64,000 bases of DNA, taken from positions 1-64,000 of the forward strand of contig JARGSG010000227.1 of assembly GCA_030374805.1 (NCBI GenBank), read 5' to 3'. The position numbers were made by a program, and so were the translations under genes. Under the pieces are notes generated by a model that was not told the origin of the DNA, did no database searches, and was given only the letters and a program-made list of their open reading frames with translations. Positions 52,933 to 63,740 of this stretch are shown here, piece after piece (position 1 is the first letter of the stretch; every line of letters begins with the position of its first letter). This DNA is from Gracilaria gracilis. Lineage: Eukaryota > Rhodophyta > Florideophyceae > Gracilariales > Gracilariaceae.

Positions 52933-53694
52933 TTACTTTTTCGTGAACCATTTGGGGATCTTCTTTCCTCCTTTCTGTTTTGGAGATTTCTTTTCTGAAC
53001 TGCTGGGGTGTGAAAGAGTTCTTGTAGGTGAGGTAACTGCTGCAACCCTTGCCGCTATGCTTTCGGGAGTGTCTTCGATTCTCTCTAGTAAATGCTGTTT
53101 AAGTAACTGGCTAGATTCTGTTGGGCCTTCCTCTATTCCGATATGCAGTACGGCAGCGGGAACCAGTTGCTCGTCCCACAAGGTTTTCTTTGCGTCTAGC
53201 AATTTTTTCTTCGGCGGAACAACAAATAAATGGAACTTGACGTTTCGGGCATCCAAAAGGGCGGCTCTTACAAAGCGAATAACCTCGCGAATAGTGCTTG
53301 ATGGCAAGAAAGTACCTTGAATGGCAATGCGATCAGGGAAAAGAATACGTATAATAGCGCGACGAAAGCGATTCATACGCTGGTGTTTTTCGGCGTCTCG
53401 TAGCTTCTTGGTCAGTAATGGCTTGTCTTGCATTTGGGCAATAGTAGCAGCATTTTGATGGACGATGTTCTTAAGTTCACCTGTTGTGGGTTCGAAGAAG
53501 TCATCAGGAACGTCCAGTTTCCTAGGATCAAAGCGGACGTTTGATGGACGAAAGACACGAACTTGGCGTTGGTCAAGAACGCCCTGAGCTACTTCTTCTG
53601 GGGAGAGCTTCTTCGGTTGTTCTAGCTCTTCAGGTTGCTTCGATTCCGGCTCATTGTCCAATGCAGCCCTTGGTTCACTAGTAGAGTTGTCCAT
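52933..53694 (-). CDS. TUG/ASPSCR1-like UBX-domain protein
   Basis: The frame follows the C-terminal half of TUG/ASPSCR1, a p97/VCP cofactor: RQVRVFRPSNVRFD, LDVPDDFFEPTTGELKNIV, PLLTKKLRDAEKHQRMNRF, then the UBX domain (RILFPDRIAIQGTFLPSSTI, FHLFVVPPKKKLLDAKKTLW, VPAAVLHIGIEEG) and the conserved KIPKWFTKK end. The ATG at 53694 gives 253 residues. The frame continues open to 53826 without an ATG, so an upstream exon is likely; a plausible first ATG lies at 53926 with intron-like sequence between, but I could not settle the junction. The N-terminal ubiquitin-like domain of animal TUG was not seen. Confidence 0.85.
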   Translation of the reverse strand: MDNSTSEPRAALDNEPESKQPEELEQPKKLSPEEVAQGVLDQRQVRVFRPSNVRFDPRKLDVPDDFFEPTTGELKNIVHQNAATIAQMQDKPLLTKKLRDAEKHQRMNRFRRAIIRILFPDRIAIQGTFLPSSTIREVIRFVRAALLDARNVKFHLFVVPPKKKLLDAKKTLWDEQLVPAAVLHIGIEEGPTESSQLLKQHLLERIEDTPESIAARVAAVTSPTRTLSHPSSSEKKSPKQKGGKKIPKWFTKK

Positions 53695-53929
53695 TTCTGA
53701 TGGCAAAAACTGCCCTGAGAAGTGCAGTTTGTTGTCAGCTTCGAAGTGGATGTCGATATAGAGTTCGCAGATGCGCTCAAATTTCGACCGTAGAAGAGGT
53801 ACAGGAGCAATGTTCGTCGTCAACAACGTTCTGGAAGACGTCGAGGTGTTTGGGACGCATTACCCTTGAAGCCTTCAAGTTGGCGAATGAACCTGTGCTC
53901 AGCAGAAGTCAGGATGGTGGCTGCCATGA

Positions 53930-54420
53930 TGAACCTCGTCTATTGGGGCAAGTGCCTTCCACCTGCATTGCTGTAACTTACCTCCACAACACAAGCTGGC
54001 TCCTTACAGCATCTAGCCTTACACATTTGTAGCCCCCTGTCTTTTCCCGGGAACTATGTACGTGTACAACGGTAACGCTACCCTTCGTAGCTTCAGTGCT
54101 GCTATCGCCTATTGTGCACACTCGCTACGCTTTCTGGCCGCCGAGAAGCCTACTCACAACCCACATCGAACACCAGAGATACATCTTGAGAAGGTACATC
54201 CTGGAATAAGGTTATAAGCCGGTGTGAAAGTATTGCGTTTCAAAACCTCTTCGTCGTGCTGTTCCCTCCGATTTCCTTCGCGGAATACAACACACTAGTA
54301 GCACATGTGAGATTGTATTTAAGGGCAACCGATTTTGGGAGTTTAGAGAAGGGGGGCTTTCGTCGATTGGAAAGTCAGCCTCGTAAAAGTATGCTTGTGT
54401 AGCTGAGAACAAAATTATTC
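53930..54420. other. Spacer between UBX gene and BIN4 gene
   Basis: No supported open frame. It should contain the promoters of both divergent genes. CGGTAACGCTACCC at about 54070 is an imperfect palindrome. Confidence 0.35.
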
Positions 54421-55251
54421 ATGTCCGAGAGCAGCAGCGATGATGGGTTTTTTAGTGATAGTTCTGGTAAGCTTGATCTTCTATCAGTGAAGCAAAACCT
54501 ACAATCAGTTGGAGATGAAGCGAATCTGGCCAATTCATCTGAAGCACACAAGAGCACCAGCAATGCTCAGCAGGATTCGAGCCGAGATGAACCGGCATGG
54601 GTCTTGGACCATTCTCAATCTCGTCCAACAGATCAAGAGAATCGTCGAAGAGTTTTAGCCTCATTATCGGAAGATGATGGTGATGAGAGCATTATTGACT
54701 TAGTTTCACAGGAACCGAGTTTTGAAGTAGCGCAGAAACCAATCATCGAAAAGAAAGACAACAGCGGCCAAGAGTCTGTACCAAAGCCGCAAGAACAGCA
54801 GAAGCCCGCCCGTGCCCCAAGAAGTTCTCTCCCACTCACGGTTGCATCAAAAATTGACGATTCTTTGGTTCTGTTGCAAAGCAGTGACGAAAGTCTCGAT
54901 CTTAGTGGCGATGTCGGAGCTGTTGGACGAGTGAAGGTTTCCGAGGAAGGCCTCTTTTTCGACATAAAAGGGGTCGTATATAAAGTGACTACTCACGCAA
55001 CCAACACGGCCTGTGTTGTTCAAATGGTTGACGATGAAGCTCGTGTCACATCAGTCATGGATGAAGTGTTAACATTGCACATGGATAGAAACCTCTTCGC
55101 TTCAGATGAGATCATTATAAATGGAAACTTGGATGATCACAGTGACCAAGAAAGCATGTTTGAGGAAGACAGACGAAACAGTGAGCAGCCTGTGCGGGGA
55201 AAGCGGAAGAAGGGGCCCGCTTCACCTGCTTCGAAGGCGAGGCTCGCTTAG
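54421..55251 (+). CDS. BIN4: BIN4/MIDGET-like topoisomerase VI complex protein
   Basis: In plants BIN4 binds DNA and is part of the topoisomerase VI complex needed for endoreduplication. The first 145 residues are acidic, Ser/Gln-rich and disordered. The conserved core at about residues 160-225 reads LDLSGDVGAVGRVKVSEEGL, FFDIKGVVYKVTTHATNTAC and VVQMVDDEARVTSVMDEVL, which matches the SGDMGAVGRV and DLKGxxYK pattern of BIN4. The C terminus is Lys/Arg-rich (GKRKKGPASPASKARLA), as in the plant protein, whose basic ends bind DNA. With 276 residues it is shorter than the Arabidopsis protein. There is no intron and the start ATG is unambiguous. Confidence 0.85.
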   Translation: MSESSSDDGFFSDSSGKLDLLSVKQNLQSVGDEANLANSSEAHKSTSNAQQDSSRDEPAWVLDHSQSRPTDQENRRRVLASLSEDDGDESIIDLVSQEPSFEVAQKPIIEKKDNSGQESVPKPQEQQKPARAPRSSLPLTVASKIDDSLVLLQSSDESLDLSGDVGAVGRVKVSEEGLFFDIKGVVYKVTTHATNTACVVQMVDDEARVTSVMDEVLTLHMDRNLFASDEIIINGNLDDHSDQESMFEEDRRNSEQPVRGKRKKGPASPASKARLA

Positions 55252-55754
55252 GAATCGATACAAGCTAGAAAAATGTAAGCGCCTGGCCTAGGATGGAAGT
55301 ATGAGAACATGAGTATGGAAGCGTTGCTGTTTGCTTGACTTCCATGGATGGCGAGCGCTACCGAGGTCGATTGATGCGCACACGTTCGTGAATCGAAGAA
55401 TGGCTCTATGGACTCAATGAAGTTGGAAATCTTTTATACTTTCTCTATCTTACTGAAGGAGTTGCCGTGTTAGACAAAGTTATCAAGAAAAGCTGATGTA
55501 CTTTGAGCGAAAGCTCTGGGAATATCAGAGCTATTTGGGAAGCCGTGTTTGGGGACTGGAATGTATGTGATTGCAGCTAAGTTTTGTTTAGGAAGAGCGC
55601 CGAACTTGGGAATGGGTTAGACCTGAGGAATACATTGGCATCTTCTTTCTGCATGAGCAGTCATAAACGACACGCGCGATGATGATCATCATGATGATCA
55701 TCATAGTAAGCCAAACCCAAACTTGGCCATCGGCACTTACCGTACAGTAGGAGG
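55252..55754. other. Convergent spacer with palindromic repeat
   Basis: No open frame of note. It contains the GATGATCATCAT palindromic repeat near 55679-55705 close to the 3' end of the minus-strand gene. Confidence 0.4.
55679..55705. repeat. Nested GATGATCATCAT palindromes
   Basis: Two perfect overlapping palindromes of GAT/ATC triplets able to form a hairpin, located between two convergent genes, about 50 bp from the stop at 55755. Confidence 0.7.
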
Positions 55755-56720
55755 TCAATCTACGAATCTGTCCAAAAACTTCCTAACTTCACCTCTCCAC
55801 TTTGCGAACATCGACTTCATTCTCCTCTGTGCAGTGGGGTTCGAGGCCGCTGGCGATGCCGATGAAGGCTTGGGCGCCGAGGGGATATGACCATTCTGCT
55901 CTGCAGGTTTGGATGTACTGGAAATCCTCGAGAACAAACGTTCAAGCCCAGAGATCATTTTGGACAAGGGCTGAGGTCCAGAAGATGCAGCCTCATCATC
56001 ATCGGTTTCCAGGGTATCCCCCTCCGCTTGTCTCGACGGAAGCTTTCTCTCTCGCCGAATAGATAGTTTCTCAAATATCTTTCGGGAACGTGGCGAGAAT
56101 GAAAATGGTCTACGACTTTCGGTCTCAGAGATATCCCTTGGTTCTGCAGAAGGTGGGGTGACGGGCTCACTCATAAAGGCGTCAAGCTGGCATCGAGCTT
56201 TCGCTATTGCCTCTGGACTGAGAGGCTTTGCAATGTCTGCAGCTGGAGCTGCATCTTCTTCGCTTGCTTGCTGCACCTCCATTGGCGTGGCAGTCGACTT
56301 CCCTGCCTGTTTGAGATTGCGGCCAAGATGGTCGTCCAGTTCCTCTACGACTTTCACGCCACTGCCACATTCCAATTGATTAAACTCGCTAATGGAGCTT
56401 GGTGGTAATGTGATGGTGGACCTTGGCGTTGGCGGAAATAGATTGCTAATACTTGTGGCAGCAGCGGTGAACCTAAGACTTCTCACCGTTTCGTGCAATT
56501 CAAAGTCCTTGCTGTCGACGAATATGTCAAGCAAACCGAAGTCACCATCTTCCGAATGAAAAGCCAAAGGAGAACGTGTAATTGACGACGTCTTCGGGAT
56601 ACCGCTTGGACCAAATGACACGGATGGTTGTATGCTGGGAACGGGACGGTCACAAGAAGATGAGATATATGTTGTTCTGTCGGGAGTATGTCGACTTTCA
56701 GTGATTGTGCCGGTTACCAT
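55755..56720 (-). CDS. Unknown Ser/Pro-rich protein
   Basis: An intact frame of 321 residues from ATG 56720 (MVTGTITESRHTPDR). Most is Ser/Pro/Thr-rich and disordered with many SP/TP sites (PPTPRSTITLPPSS, SPRSRKIFEKLSIRRERK), suggesting phosphorylation. The C-terminal 25 residues form a basic amphipathic helix (RRMKSMFAKWRGEVRKFLDRF). I recognise no domain. A frame from ATG 56974 to 56735 just upstream on the same strand (79 codons) could be an extra 5' exon; a GT-rich junction near 56745 is possible but weak. Confidence 0.6.
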   Translation of the reverse strand: MVTGTITESRHTPDRTTYISSSCDRPVPSIQPSVSFGPSGIPKTSSITRSPLAFHSEDGDFGLLDIFVDSKDFELHETVRSLRFTAAATSISNLFPPTPRSTITLPPSSISEFNQLECGSGVKVVEELDDHLGRNLKQAGKSTATPMEVQQASEEDAAPAADIAKPLSPEAIAKARCQLDAFMSEPVTPPSAEPRDISETESRRPFSFSPRSRKIFEKLSIRRERKLPSRQAEGDTLETDDDEAASSGPQPLSKMISGLERLFSRISSTSKPAEQNGHIPSAPKPSSASPAASNPTAQRRMKSMFAKWRGEVRKFLDRFVD

Positions 56721-57040
56721 TGTAGATAGAATGATCAAAAAGGACCTACTGGCTGCACCTCCAAATAGCTTCGTACGCTTTGAAATAGTCGAAGATGGTA
56801 ATTGAGCTTATCGGCGGAAGTAGGTAGGTCGGTAGAACTACTCTCGTTTTCATTGCTCCTTTCGGTGGTTACCTTCCTTTTATACTGAACTGAGCAACCT
56901 GGCAATACCTGTGCGAGATTGATGCTAAATTCATTAAAGCTGCTTGCATTTGTTTTGTATGCGTAGGAGAGCAAAACAGTCTCTCTGAATCACTCGCACA
57001 TGCGGAACGTCGCTTTAGCTGCGAAAAAAGAATTGCCTTC

Positions 57041-57475
57041 ATGCATTTCCCTTTGAACTTCGTGGCTGCTGTAAAGTTGTTCTTGTTTGCTTTCCTGCAT
57101 TCAAGGAAGTCAGAGACTGCCCACTCGCAAAGTTTTCCATTCGTCCAATTTTCTTTCAGAAACTACTCATGGCTTTACAAAGCGAAGGCAGCGGAGAGGC
57201 AGGAAAATGCTACTTCCAACGTCCAATTCAAGTCGTATTGGTTTGAAAGACCTGGATTCCCAGAAGCAGGTTCGCCGTTCGCAGTTCGCGAGCTTCGAAA
57301 TTCACATAAATTGCCCGACTTTGGGTACGAGTGGTCATTAGTAAAGGTTACTATTCTATATTGTCTCCAAACGGTACGTGTCACAAATGCAGGCTCACTG
57401 GTTTCGTTAAAAGTAGAAAACGATGGTTCATTTCCATCTATGATAGACACAGCATATGAACACGAAGACATTTGA
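57041..57475 (+). CDS. Weak open frame, hypothetical
   Basis: A 144-codon frame with an ATG and a hydrophobic N terminus (FVAAVKLFLFAFLHS) that could be a signal sequence. It is overlapped by open frames on the other strand (57175-57507) and has no recognised motif. It may be chance. Confidence 0.25.
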   Translation: MHFPLNFVAAVKLFLFAFLHSRKSETAHSQSFPFVQFSFRNYSWLYKAKAAERQENATSNVQFKSYWFERPGFPEAGSPFAVRELRNSHKLPDFGYEWSLVKVTILYCLQTVRVTNAGSLVSLKVENDGSFPSMIDTAYEHEDI

Positions 57476-57479
57476 GGAC

Positions 57480-58297
57480 GTTGACGTCGGTGGTTTTGTG
57501 AAGTCACCCACTCGCGAAGTACTTCGGGTCCTTGTCGCCACTAGAGCCTTTATCCCAAGCTGACAATTTTGCATTGCTGAAGATTTTGTGTGTACCGCCA
57601 ACTAAAGTGCTTTAGTCCTCTCCTGGAAGAATTGGGCATCGAAACATCCACGATGAGGCCACCATACAACACAAGAAACGATTTTCAGTTTCAGCCAAGG
57701 AGATGTGTGAAATGCATTCTCGGGGTGTCCGTGAAAACACTTGGAAGAGCTCAGTTACGAGGAAGCTGAACGGATAGTCAAGACGCTGCCAGTCAGCACT
57801 GGTATGTTGGAAGCAAGTTGTATCATGATCTGTGTCAGATGATATACTATTTATCAGATATAGTGTACATGTAGGTCTCTATGACGGAGGTAGGGGATAG
57901 GCCTACGGCGCAGTCAAATAGAGCAGAGACCGGAGGTCGCTCCGAGAGGGTCATTTTTGCAGACAGGCATTTCACCTTGGCGACATTTTTTGGCTTGCCT
58001 GGCGTAGATATCTCTTGAGGCAGGGGTTGCTAAATTAGACATCGGTTAAAGAGATCTGGAATCCTAATTCTCGGAATGCCGCCCCACCTCGCAATCTCCC
58101 ATCGGTTACGGCTTCAACCTCTAGTCATTATCCGTCTTCGAATTCTCAAGGACTATCTGCTAACCATCAAACCCCGCGTCGTTCCCTTACCTAACGTTTC
58201 CACTAATCCTATTTCACCTTTGCATTTATTCTGACCGTGGGGCTTCTTCTGACTTTTTGGTTTTCAGCGAGAGATTCTCCGAAGTCCAATCCTGAAC
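57480..58297. other. Upstream region of the COG0523 gene
   Basis: No supported open frame. Pyrimidine-rich sequence from about 58170 to the start codon fits a 5' UTR or promoter. An AT-rich imperfect palindrome (GATATACTATTTATCAGATATAGT) lies near 57839-57862. Confidence 0.4.
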
Positions 58298-61200
58298 ATG
58301 GACTGCGCTTCACACCAGCATCAAGCTTTTATCCCCCCAAGTCCATCTCTGTGCTCGTTCAGAAAGGGATTCTTGTTGTGTAGACCTCCACATCGCCAGC
58401 ATCACACATTTCGAAAAACACCGCTTAGATCTCGTTTGCGCGCGTTGTCCAGACTAGGTCTACCATCCATAAGAATAGTGGCGTTGCAGACAAGTCCTGT
58501 TTCTGGTGACAACGATGGAGAGTTACATGAAGAACAAAAAGCCCCTCAGAAGAGCTATTCAGTTGGCGTCACGATTGTTTCAGGATATGATGCATCTCTT
58601 CGCCGCAGTGTAATCGAACAAATTGCCGCAGAATATGAAGCAGGACGGCTTGTTGTTGTCACATCTGGGGGCATGGCGTCTACAGAAGAATCAGATACAC
58701 TCGCACAAGAGGGGGCTGTAGCAACCCAATTTGAGTCAAAACCACTTACTGCAGATGGGGTCTCACACTCGAGCGTCGCGAGCGATGAACCGTTGAGTTC
58801 AAAAGCAGGTGATCATGAATTGGACGGTTCTCCTGAGAACGACTCCGATGAGTATATATATGATATGAACCCTACAACCAAACCCGAAGGTTGGATATCA
58901 TGTTCATCGACGGATGAAATGGCTGAAGTCATAGCAAAGCTTGCGACAAGTAGAGAATGTGATTACATCGTTGCAGAGGGCTCTACGAATACAAATATGG
59001 AACCACAAGACTTTGCTCGTCTTTTTCAAAACCGAGGAGGGACTTCGCTTCGAGTGGATACACTAGTCTCCGTTGTAGATGGGCATATGTTGCTAAAAGA
59101 TCTGTCCGCGCTCCCCATATCACAACAGGACGATATTCTGGGCGACGAGGGTTCGCAATCTAAGGATATGTCTCGTCTACCAAGCACCGACTCCCCTGAA
59201 AGTATACGGGACATAGCTGACACAAGACCCATGGGTGTTGTAAGTCTTGTCGAGAATGCAAATGTCGTTGTTGTGAAACAAGCTATGAACTCACCCGGAT
59301 TGGAAGACATATCCAGAGCAAGAGAACTCGTATATGTCTTGAATGGGGCAGCAGATATTATATCAGCTACAGACGAACAACTACCGATTGATAAACTGGT
59401 CAACACCAACACATACGATCATGAAAGCGTTTTGTTTGGCGCAACCTGGAAGAGAGTTCTCTTAGCATCTCGGAATACTTTGAATGGTTCTACAAGGCCT
59501 ACTTTGCCAAAGTCATTGAAAGAAGCCACTTTTGTTTATAGGGCTCGGAGGCCGTTTCACCCAACACGCCTTTACGAGCATATTAAAGCGGTGGCAACTT
59601 TCACAGGCGTAGTTCGCAGCACCGGTCGCATCTGGCTTGCGACCAGAATGCTCGCACCATTAGAATGGAATCAAGCCGGTGTATCTGCCACCCTTCGGGT
59701 CGGGAACCTTTTCTGGGCGGCTGTCGCCGAAGAGGATTGGCCCACTGATGATTCCCAACGCGAGCGAATTATGGAGAATTGGGATACACAGTATGGGGAC
59801 AGAGAGACTGAGATAGTGTTCGTTGGGAAGGGAATAGATAAACTTCGACTACAAGGGTTATTAGATGGGTGTTTACTACAGGATGAGGAAATGGTGTTTA
59901 ACAACATGTGGGAGAATTTCGATGATCCTTTCGTAGAGTGGGTACCTCTCATTGAGGACGATGAAGAAATATCTACGGACAACGAAGAATTACTGACGGA
60001 GTCTGCACTTCAAGAAGAATCAAGTATAGCAGGTTTAGTGGATCGACCCACAAATGAGGATGTTAAAGTTCGAGAAGAAGGCAATTCAGCGTTTCTTGAT
60101 GTCACGGAAACGGGTGTGAAAGTCGTCGCGGAAAAAGATGAGGGCTTAAATGAAAATGAAGTTGGCGCAGCACTGGATGACACTTCATCAGCAACAAATG
60201 AAGTAGGAAACCTAATCATGGAGGAGCCATCGGGGGACTGCAGCACAAAAAGCGGTCGAGCGTCAACAGAGATCGTTGCTCCTGAGGTTGATGAGAAGCA
60301 AGGTATTGCCGGTGAAGAAGCATCCGAACTTGAAGATACAGTCGAAGAAGGAGACAAAGGCGCAGAAGTAGAAGACAGGGAACTCGAACTTGATACGACT
60401 TTGGCACCATCAAGATCGCCAGTTTCGGGAAGTAGTTCTAAAGGTGGTGAAGTACGTGAGACTGACCTTTCTGTTGATGTCATGGACCGGATAAGCGCAC
60501 TGGACGTGTTTGAAGATGCTTTTGCCGGTAGTGATTCAAATATACGACCTCTGCCCAGAGATTCCGATTATGATGAGAATGAAACCATCATAGCATCTTG
60601 GGATGGAAGTGTGGCAGATGGTATCTTAAGGCAGGTACCCAACAGTGGCTTGCCTGTCACTGTAGTTACTGGGTTTTTGGGAAGCGGGAAAACCACATTG
60701 TTAAATTACATTCTCAATGAAGACCACGGTCTCCGGATTGCAGTGCTTGTCAATGAGTTTGGTGAGATTGACATTGACAATCAACTGGTAGAGAAAGGAG
60801 ATTGGAGCTCTAAGGATGAAGTCATGGAACTTGCTAATGGATGTATATGTTGTAACATCAATGATTCCTTCTTAAGTGCAGTGTCAAAGATACTGGAGCG
60901 CTCAGATGATGTGGACTATCTAATAGTGGAAACCACAGGACTCGCCGACCCGGTTCCCGTGATAAACTCCTTAATGGTTTCAGAAATTGCGGAGCAGGTC
61001 AGAGTAGACGGCATTTTAACTGTGGTTGATGCGGAGAACTTCGACCCGGATTCTATGAAATCCGAGGCTGCCCTTTCTCAGATAATGGCTGCAGATACAA
61101 TCCTTCTGTCAAAGACGGACGTGGCTCCACCAGAACGAGTACAGAAGACCATTGAGTACGTGAAGTCTGTGAGACCAGCTGCAAGAATACTAAGGTCACA

Positions 61201-61819
61201 AAAGGGGAGAATCCCAATTAATATGATACTTGATGTTGGCATTCGAGTATCTGATTCACCGGCACACCTTCGTCCTGCGAGTATAAAAGAAAGTGAGGAT
61301 GAGCGAAAAGAAATGGGGGATGACGCTGTGATGGCGAAGGCCAGCATTAAAACGACCGCCAATCATGAGAACGAATGGAGTTCACACGATTATGAACATG
61401 AGCATGAACATCGGCATGAACATCAGCATGAACATGAACATGAGCATGAACATGAACATGAGCATGAACATGAATGTGGGCCTGATTGCTCTCATGAGTC
61501 TCATAAACATAATCATCATAACCACCTTGAGATCGATGGGTTTGTAACAACAAGCTTCAAGTCTGACAAACCCCTAGATCCTGAGATGTTCATGAACAAC
61601 TTTCTGCATAAACTTCCAGAAGGGGTTTTTCGAGCCAAGGGTTTACTAAGTTTCTATGGGTATGCAGGAAGATATGTTTTTCAATTATCAGGGAGACGAT
61701 ACCAGTTCGAAGAAGATGAATGGCCAGAGGGTGTAGAGCCAGGGAATCAATTAGTCATCATTGGAAGAGATCTTGACCTGGAGACGTTAAAGACCACACT
61801 GGGAGAATGTGTAGTCTGA
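58298..61819 (+). CDS. Double COG0523 (CobW-type) metal-chaperone GTPase, N half without P-loop
   Basis: COG0523 GTPases deliver metals such as zinc or cobalt. The second half is canonical: Walker [14 protein letters not shown] (about residues 787-800), [21 protein letters not shown] (CxCC metal site, about 848), [24 protein letters not shown], a His-rich tract (about 1030-1080) and a CobW_C domain ([20 protein letters not shown]... to the end). The first half (about 88-550) starts like a GTPase ([20 protein letters not shown]) without GKT, but ends in a good second CobW_C domain ([53 protein letters not shown]). An acidic linker (550-780) joins them. The N terminus ([31 protein letters not shown]) is transit-peptide-like, probably plastid. 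The total of 1,173 residues is about three times a normal family member. No introns. Confidence 0.88.
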   Translation: MDCASHQHQAFIPPSPSLCSFRKGFLLCRPPHRQHHTFRKTPLRSRLRALSRLGLPSIRIVALQTSPVSGDNDGELHEEQKAPQKSYSVGVTIVSGYDASLRRSVIEQIAAEYEAGRLVVVTSGGMASTEESDTLAQEGAVATQFESKPLTADGVSHSSVASDEPLSSKAGDHELDGSPENDSDEYIYDMNPTTKPEGWISCSSTDEMAEVIAKLATSRECDYIVAEGSTNTNMEPQDFARLFQNRGGTSLRVDTLVSVVDGHMLLKDLSALPISQQDDILGDEGSQSKDMSRLPSTDSPESIRDIADTRPMGVVSLVENANVVVVKQAMNSPGLEDISRARELVYVLNGAADIISATDEQLPIDKLVNTNTYDHESVLFGATWKRVLLASRNTLNGSTRPTLPKSLKEATFVYRARRPFHPTRLYEHIKAVATFTGVVRSTGRIWLATRMLAPLEWNQAGVSATLRVGNLFWAAVAEEDWPTDDSQRERIMENWDTQYGDRETEIVFVGKGIDKLRLQGLLDGCLLQDEEMVFNNMWENFDDPFVEWVPLIEDDEEISTDNEELLTESALQEESSIAGLVDRPTNEDVKVREEGNSAFLDVTETGVKVVAEKDEGLNENEVGAALDDTSSATNEVGNLIMEEPSGDCSTKSGRASTEIVAPEVDEKQGIAGEEASELEDTVEEGDKGAEVEDRELELDTTLAPSRSPVSGSSSKGGEVRETDLSVDVMDRISALDVFEDAFAGSDSNIRPLPRDSDYDENETIIASWDGSVADGILRQVPNSGLPVTVVTGFLGSGKTTLLNYILNEDHGLRIAVLVNEFGEIDIDNQLVEKGDWSSKDEVMELANGCICCNINDSFLSAVSKILERSDDVDYLIVETTGLADPVPVINSLMVSEIAEQVRVDGILTVVDAENFDPDSMKSEAALSQIMAADTILLSKTDVAPPERVQKTIEYVKSVRPAARILRSQKGRIPINMILDVGIRVSDSPAHLRPASIKESEDERKEMGDDAVMAKASIKTTANHENEWSSHDYEHEHEHRHEHQHEHEHEHEHEHEHEHECGPDCSHESHKHNHHNHLEIDGFVTTSFKSDKPLDPEMFMNNFLHKLPEGVFRAKGLLSFYGYAGRYVFQLSGRRYQFEEDEWPEGVEPGNQLVIIGRDLDLETLKTTLGECVV
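61383..61529 (+). repeat. Coding CATGAA/CATGAG hexamer repeat (His-Glu tract)
   Basis: About fourteen near-identical hexamers encode alternating His and Glu, then a Cys/His cluster ([18 protein letters not shown]). Such tracts bind zinc or nickel in metal chaperones. The DNA repeat is prone to length change; the opposite strand is also open here but has no independent support. Confidence 0.85.
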
Positions 61820-62379
61820 AAGTAAACAGCTGATTTTAAAACTCGACCATTAGATATTGCCAAAACCTGACATGGAATTGTGACTATTCAATAACAAGCA
61901 AGATGTTTAGGCTGATGAGTATGAACTGAGCTCTTGAGTTCGAACTCCTACATATCCCTTGGGGGTACGATAACTTTGGCACCGTTGAAGGGCTCTTCAG
62001 TGAAAATCTCTTCATGCAAACCCAACAAAACTTTGCTTCTATTGTTCTTGCTACATCAGCATCTACTTCCTTCGTTTGACATCGAAAGAGGAACTGTTTC
62101 TCTCAGCCAAATCCACATGGTGTTGGTTTCCATTATGTCCCCGCCTCCTAATGATTCATGGGTTGCACTAAACAGCCTACGAAAATGAGACGAAGAGGTT
62201 TTTTGGTCTTCTTCACCAAGAAAGGCTACACATAACCCCGCCTTCCAAGCGCCTCGAACTCAGGGACGCTCGACTACGTATAAGGAAGGCAGAGTAAAAA
62301 ACGAAGAGAATGATCTAACTTGGCTCCCTTTCAGACATCGAAGAACGATGGACCTTGTCGACGCGTGGAAGAGCGAAAG
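61820..62379. other. Spacer downstream of the COG0523 gene
   Basis: Only an 84-codon frame (61934-62188) without recognisable content. Expected to hold the 3' UTRs of two convergent genes. Confidence 0.4.
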
Positions 62380-62646
62380 CTACCGAGGTAGCTTGCGTGA
62401 AAGAGCATCTTCTTGTCTTGTTGTGTACTCGTCCAGGCGATCTACCAGAGCCTCTAACCTTCTTGCCTTTTGTAGCAGCGCGGCCATGTCCAAAGCAAAC
62501 TTCTTCGCATCTTCGGCATGACATTGAACCTGATCTGCAGCCACTGCTAGGGCGTTGATTCTCTCATTCATCCCTGCATAAAACGTTTCTGTGGATGAAT
62601 TCATTGCGTTGATAGTGTCCACATCGATTGCGGCAACTTTTGTCAT
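62380..62646 (-). CDS. Small coiled-coil protein, possibly BLOC/BORC-like
   Basis: An 88-residue intact frame from ATG 62646 that is helical throughout, with heptads (NSSTETFYAGMNERINALAV, FALDMAALLQKARRLEALVD, RLDEYTTRQEDALSRK). Length and pattern resemble small subunits of BLOC-1/BORC lysosome-positioning complexes, but no signature proves this. The family call is a guess; the coding call is moderate. Confidence 0.4.
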   Translation of the reverse strand: MTKVAAIDVDTINAMNSSTETFYAGMNERINALAVAADQVQCHAEDAKKFALDMAALLQKARRLEALVDRLDEYTTRQEDALSRKLPR

Positions 62647-62649
62647 GAT

Positions 62650-63425
62650 ATGGAGAAAACTAATAAGTCATCAATCTTCTCGGTCGGCATACTGTCAAAT
62701 AAACGGGATATACATCGGTCTTACCTTTTGCAGTAGTCTGAAACTGCGAGTGTATGGCACTCGCCAATTCATTTGTTGCCAATTGAACAACTTTTAGGCT
62801 GGGTTTTTGTTCTGGTGAGACACCTTCCATGTATTTATAACTTAGCTGAAGAACAACGAATGTTCAAGTGGTACGAATATACGGTATTGAGAGCCAGGGG
62901 TGATCTTCTAACCTTTAACGCTCTTAACCCAGAGGGTTTGCCAAAAGTGAGATGCGGAATGAATGGCGTATTGGTAAGCGTTATTGCCTGGCAATCTCTC
63001 GTTGTCAAACGCTTTTGGCTGTAGACTGCTTTCGTTGTGAAGTTTTATCTCTAGGATCTAGGAACGCCACAAAAACCTTGTCGATCCGATGGATCGTGCA
63101 CAGCAATATCTTATGATAAACTTTAGATATTTCATTGGTTGCGAGTTCGCAAGTCTCAATACACCCGGTGACTTTTTTCTGTAAGGCTACACCTGTCACA
63201 ACGTTTTCCACAATATCAAAGAAAACAAAAGATCAAAGCAAATTGCCGCTGACTCGAAACGGTAGATAAGATAGTCATCATCTTCGTTACAGCGACTAAG
63301 CCATTCGAGCCGGCAGTTTTTCTATTGAGCCTTTTTCACCCAACATCAGGTGGTTAACATCTAAACCCCTTCAGGGATATTTGAAAGGGAAAACAAGTCC
63401 GGTTTCTAGCGATCAACGCTTCGAC
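62650..63425. other. Divergent spacer
   Basis: No supported open frame; short frames up to 83 codons only. It lies between two divergently transcribed small genes. Confidence 0.35.
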
Positions 63426-63740
63426 ATGGTCGGCGGTAGCACATCATCTGCCGCAACTGCTGCTGGGTTCTATGCTGCAGCCGCTGCTAGTGAGACCGAT
63501 GGAGACACTTTTGATGGAGATGCGGAATTTGACGAGTACGATGACTGGGACTACGCTGAAATGTTGTCCACAATGTAAGTTATTGGTTGAGTGGCGATCG
63601 CATGTATCAACAGAAACGAAACCTCATTGAACCTCTAACAAGATTCCGTCTATTATAGGTCAAAGAACTTGAAGACATATGTTCTGCAACCTCTTGTGGT
63701 CGGTGCAGCGGCAGCGTTTGGGATGTCAGTCGGTATGTGA
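63426..63740 (+). CDS. Small spliced protein: acidic head, C-terminal membrane segment
   Basis: Two exons (63426-63574 and 63659-63740) join across an 84-nt intron (GTAAGT...TATTATAG, CTCTAACA branch) to 76 residues. The head has an Ala-rich helix (SSAATAAGFYAAAAASETDG) and a strongly acidic patch (FDEYDDWDYAEM). After MSKNLKTYV the C terminus is hydrophobic (LQPLVVGAAAAFGMSVGM), like a tail anchor. Acidic head plus tail anchor recalls small mitochondrial outer-membrane import proteins (TOM/MIM type), but no family match is certain. Clean splice signals in phase support a real gene. The start is the first in-frame ATG. Confidence 0.55.

Noticed and set aside
53700-54032. Plus-strand open frame of 110 codons
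   Set aside because: Antisense to the 5' end of the UBX gene and without motifs.
61347-61553. Minus-strand frame rich in Val-His-Ala repeats
   Set aside because: Antisense shadow of the His-Glu hexamer repeat of the COG0523 gene.
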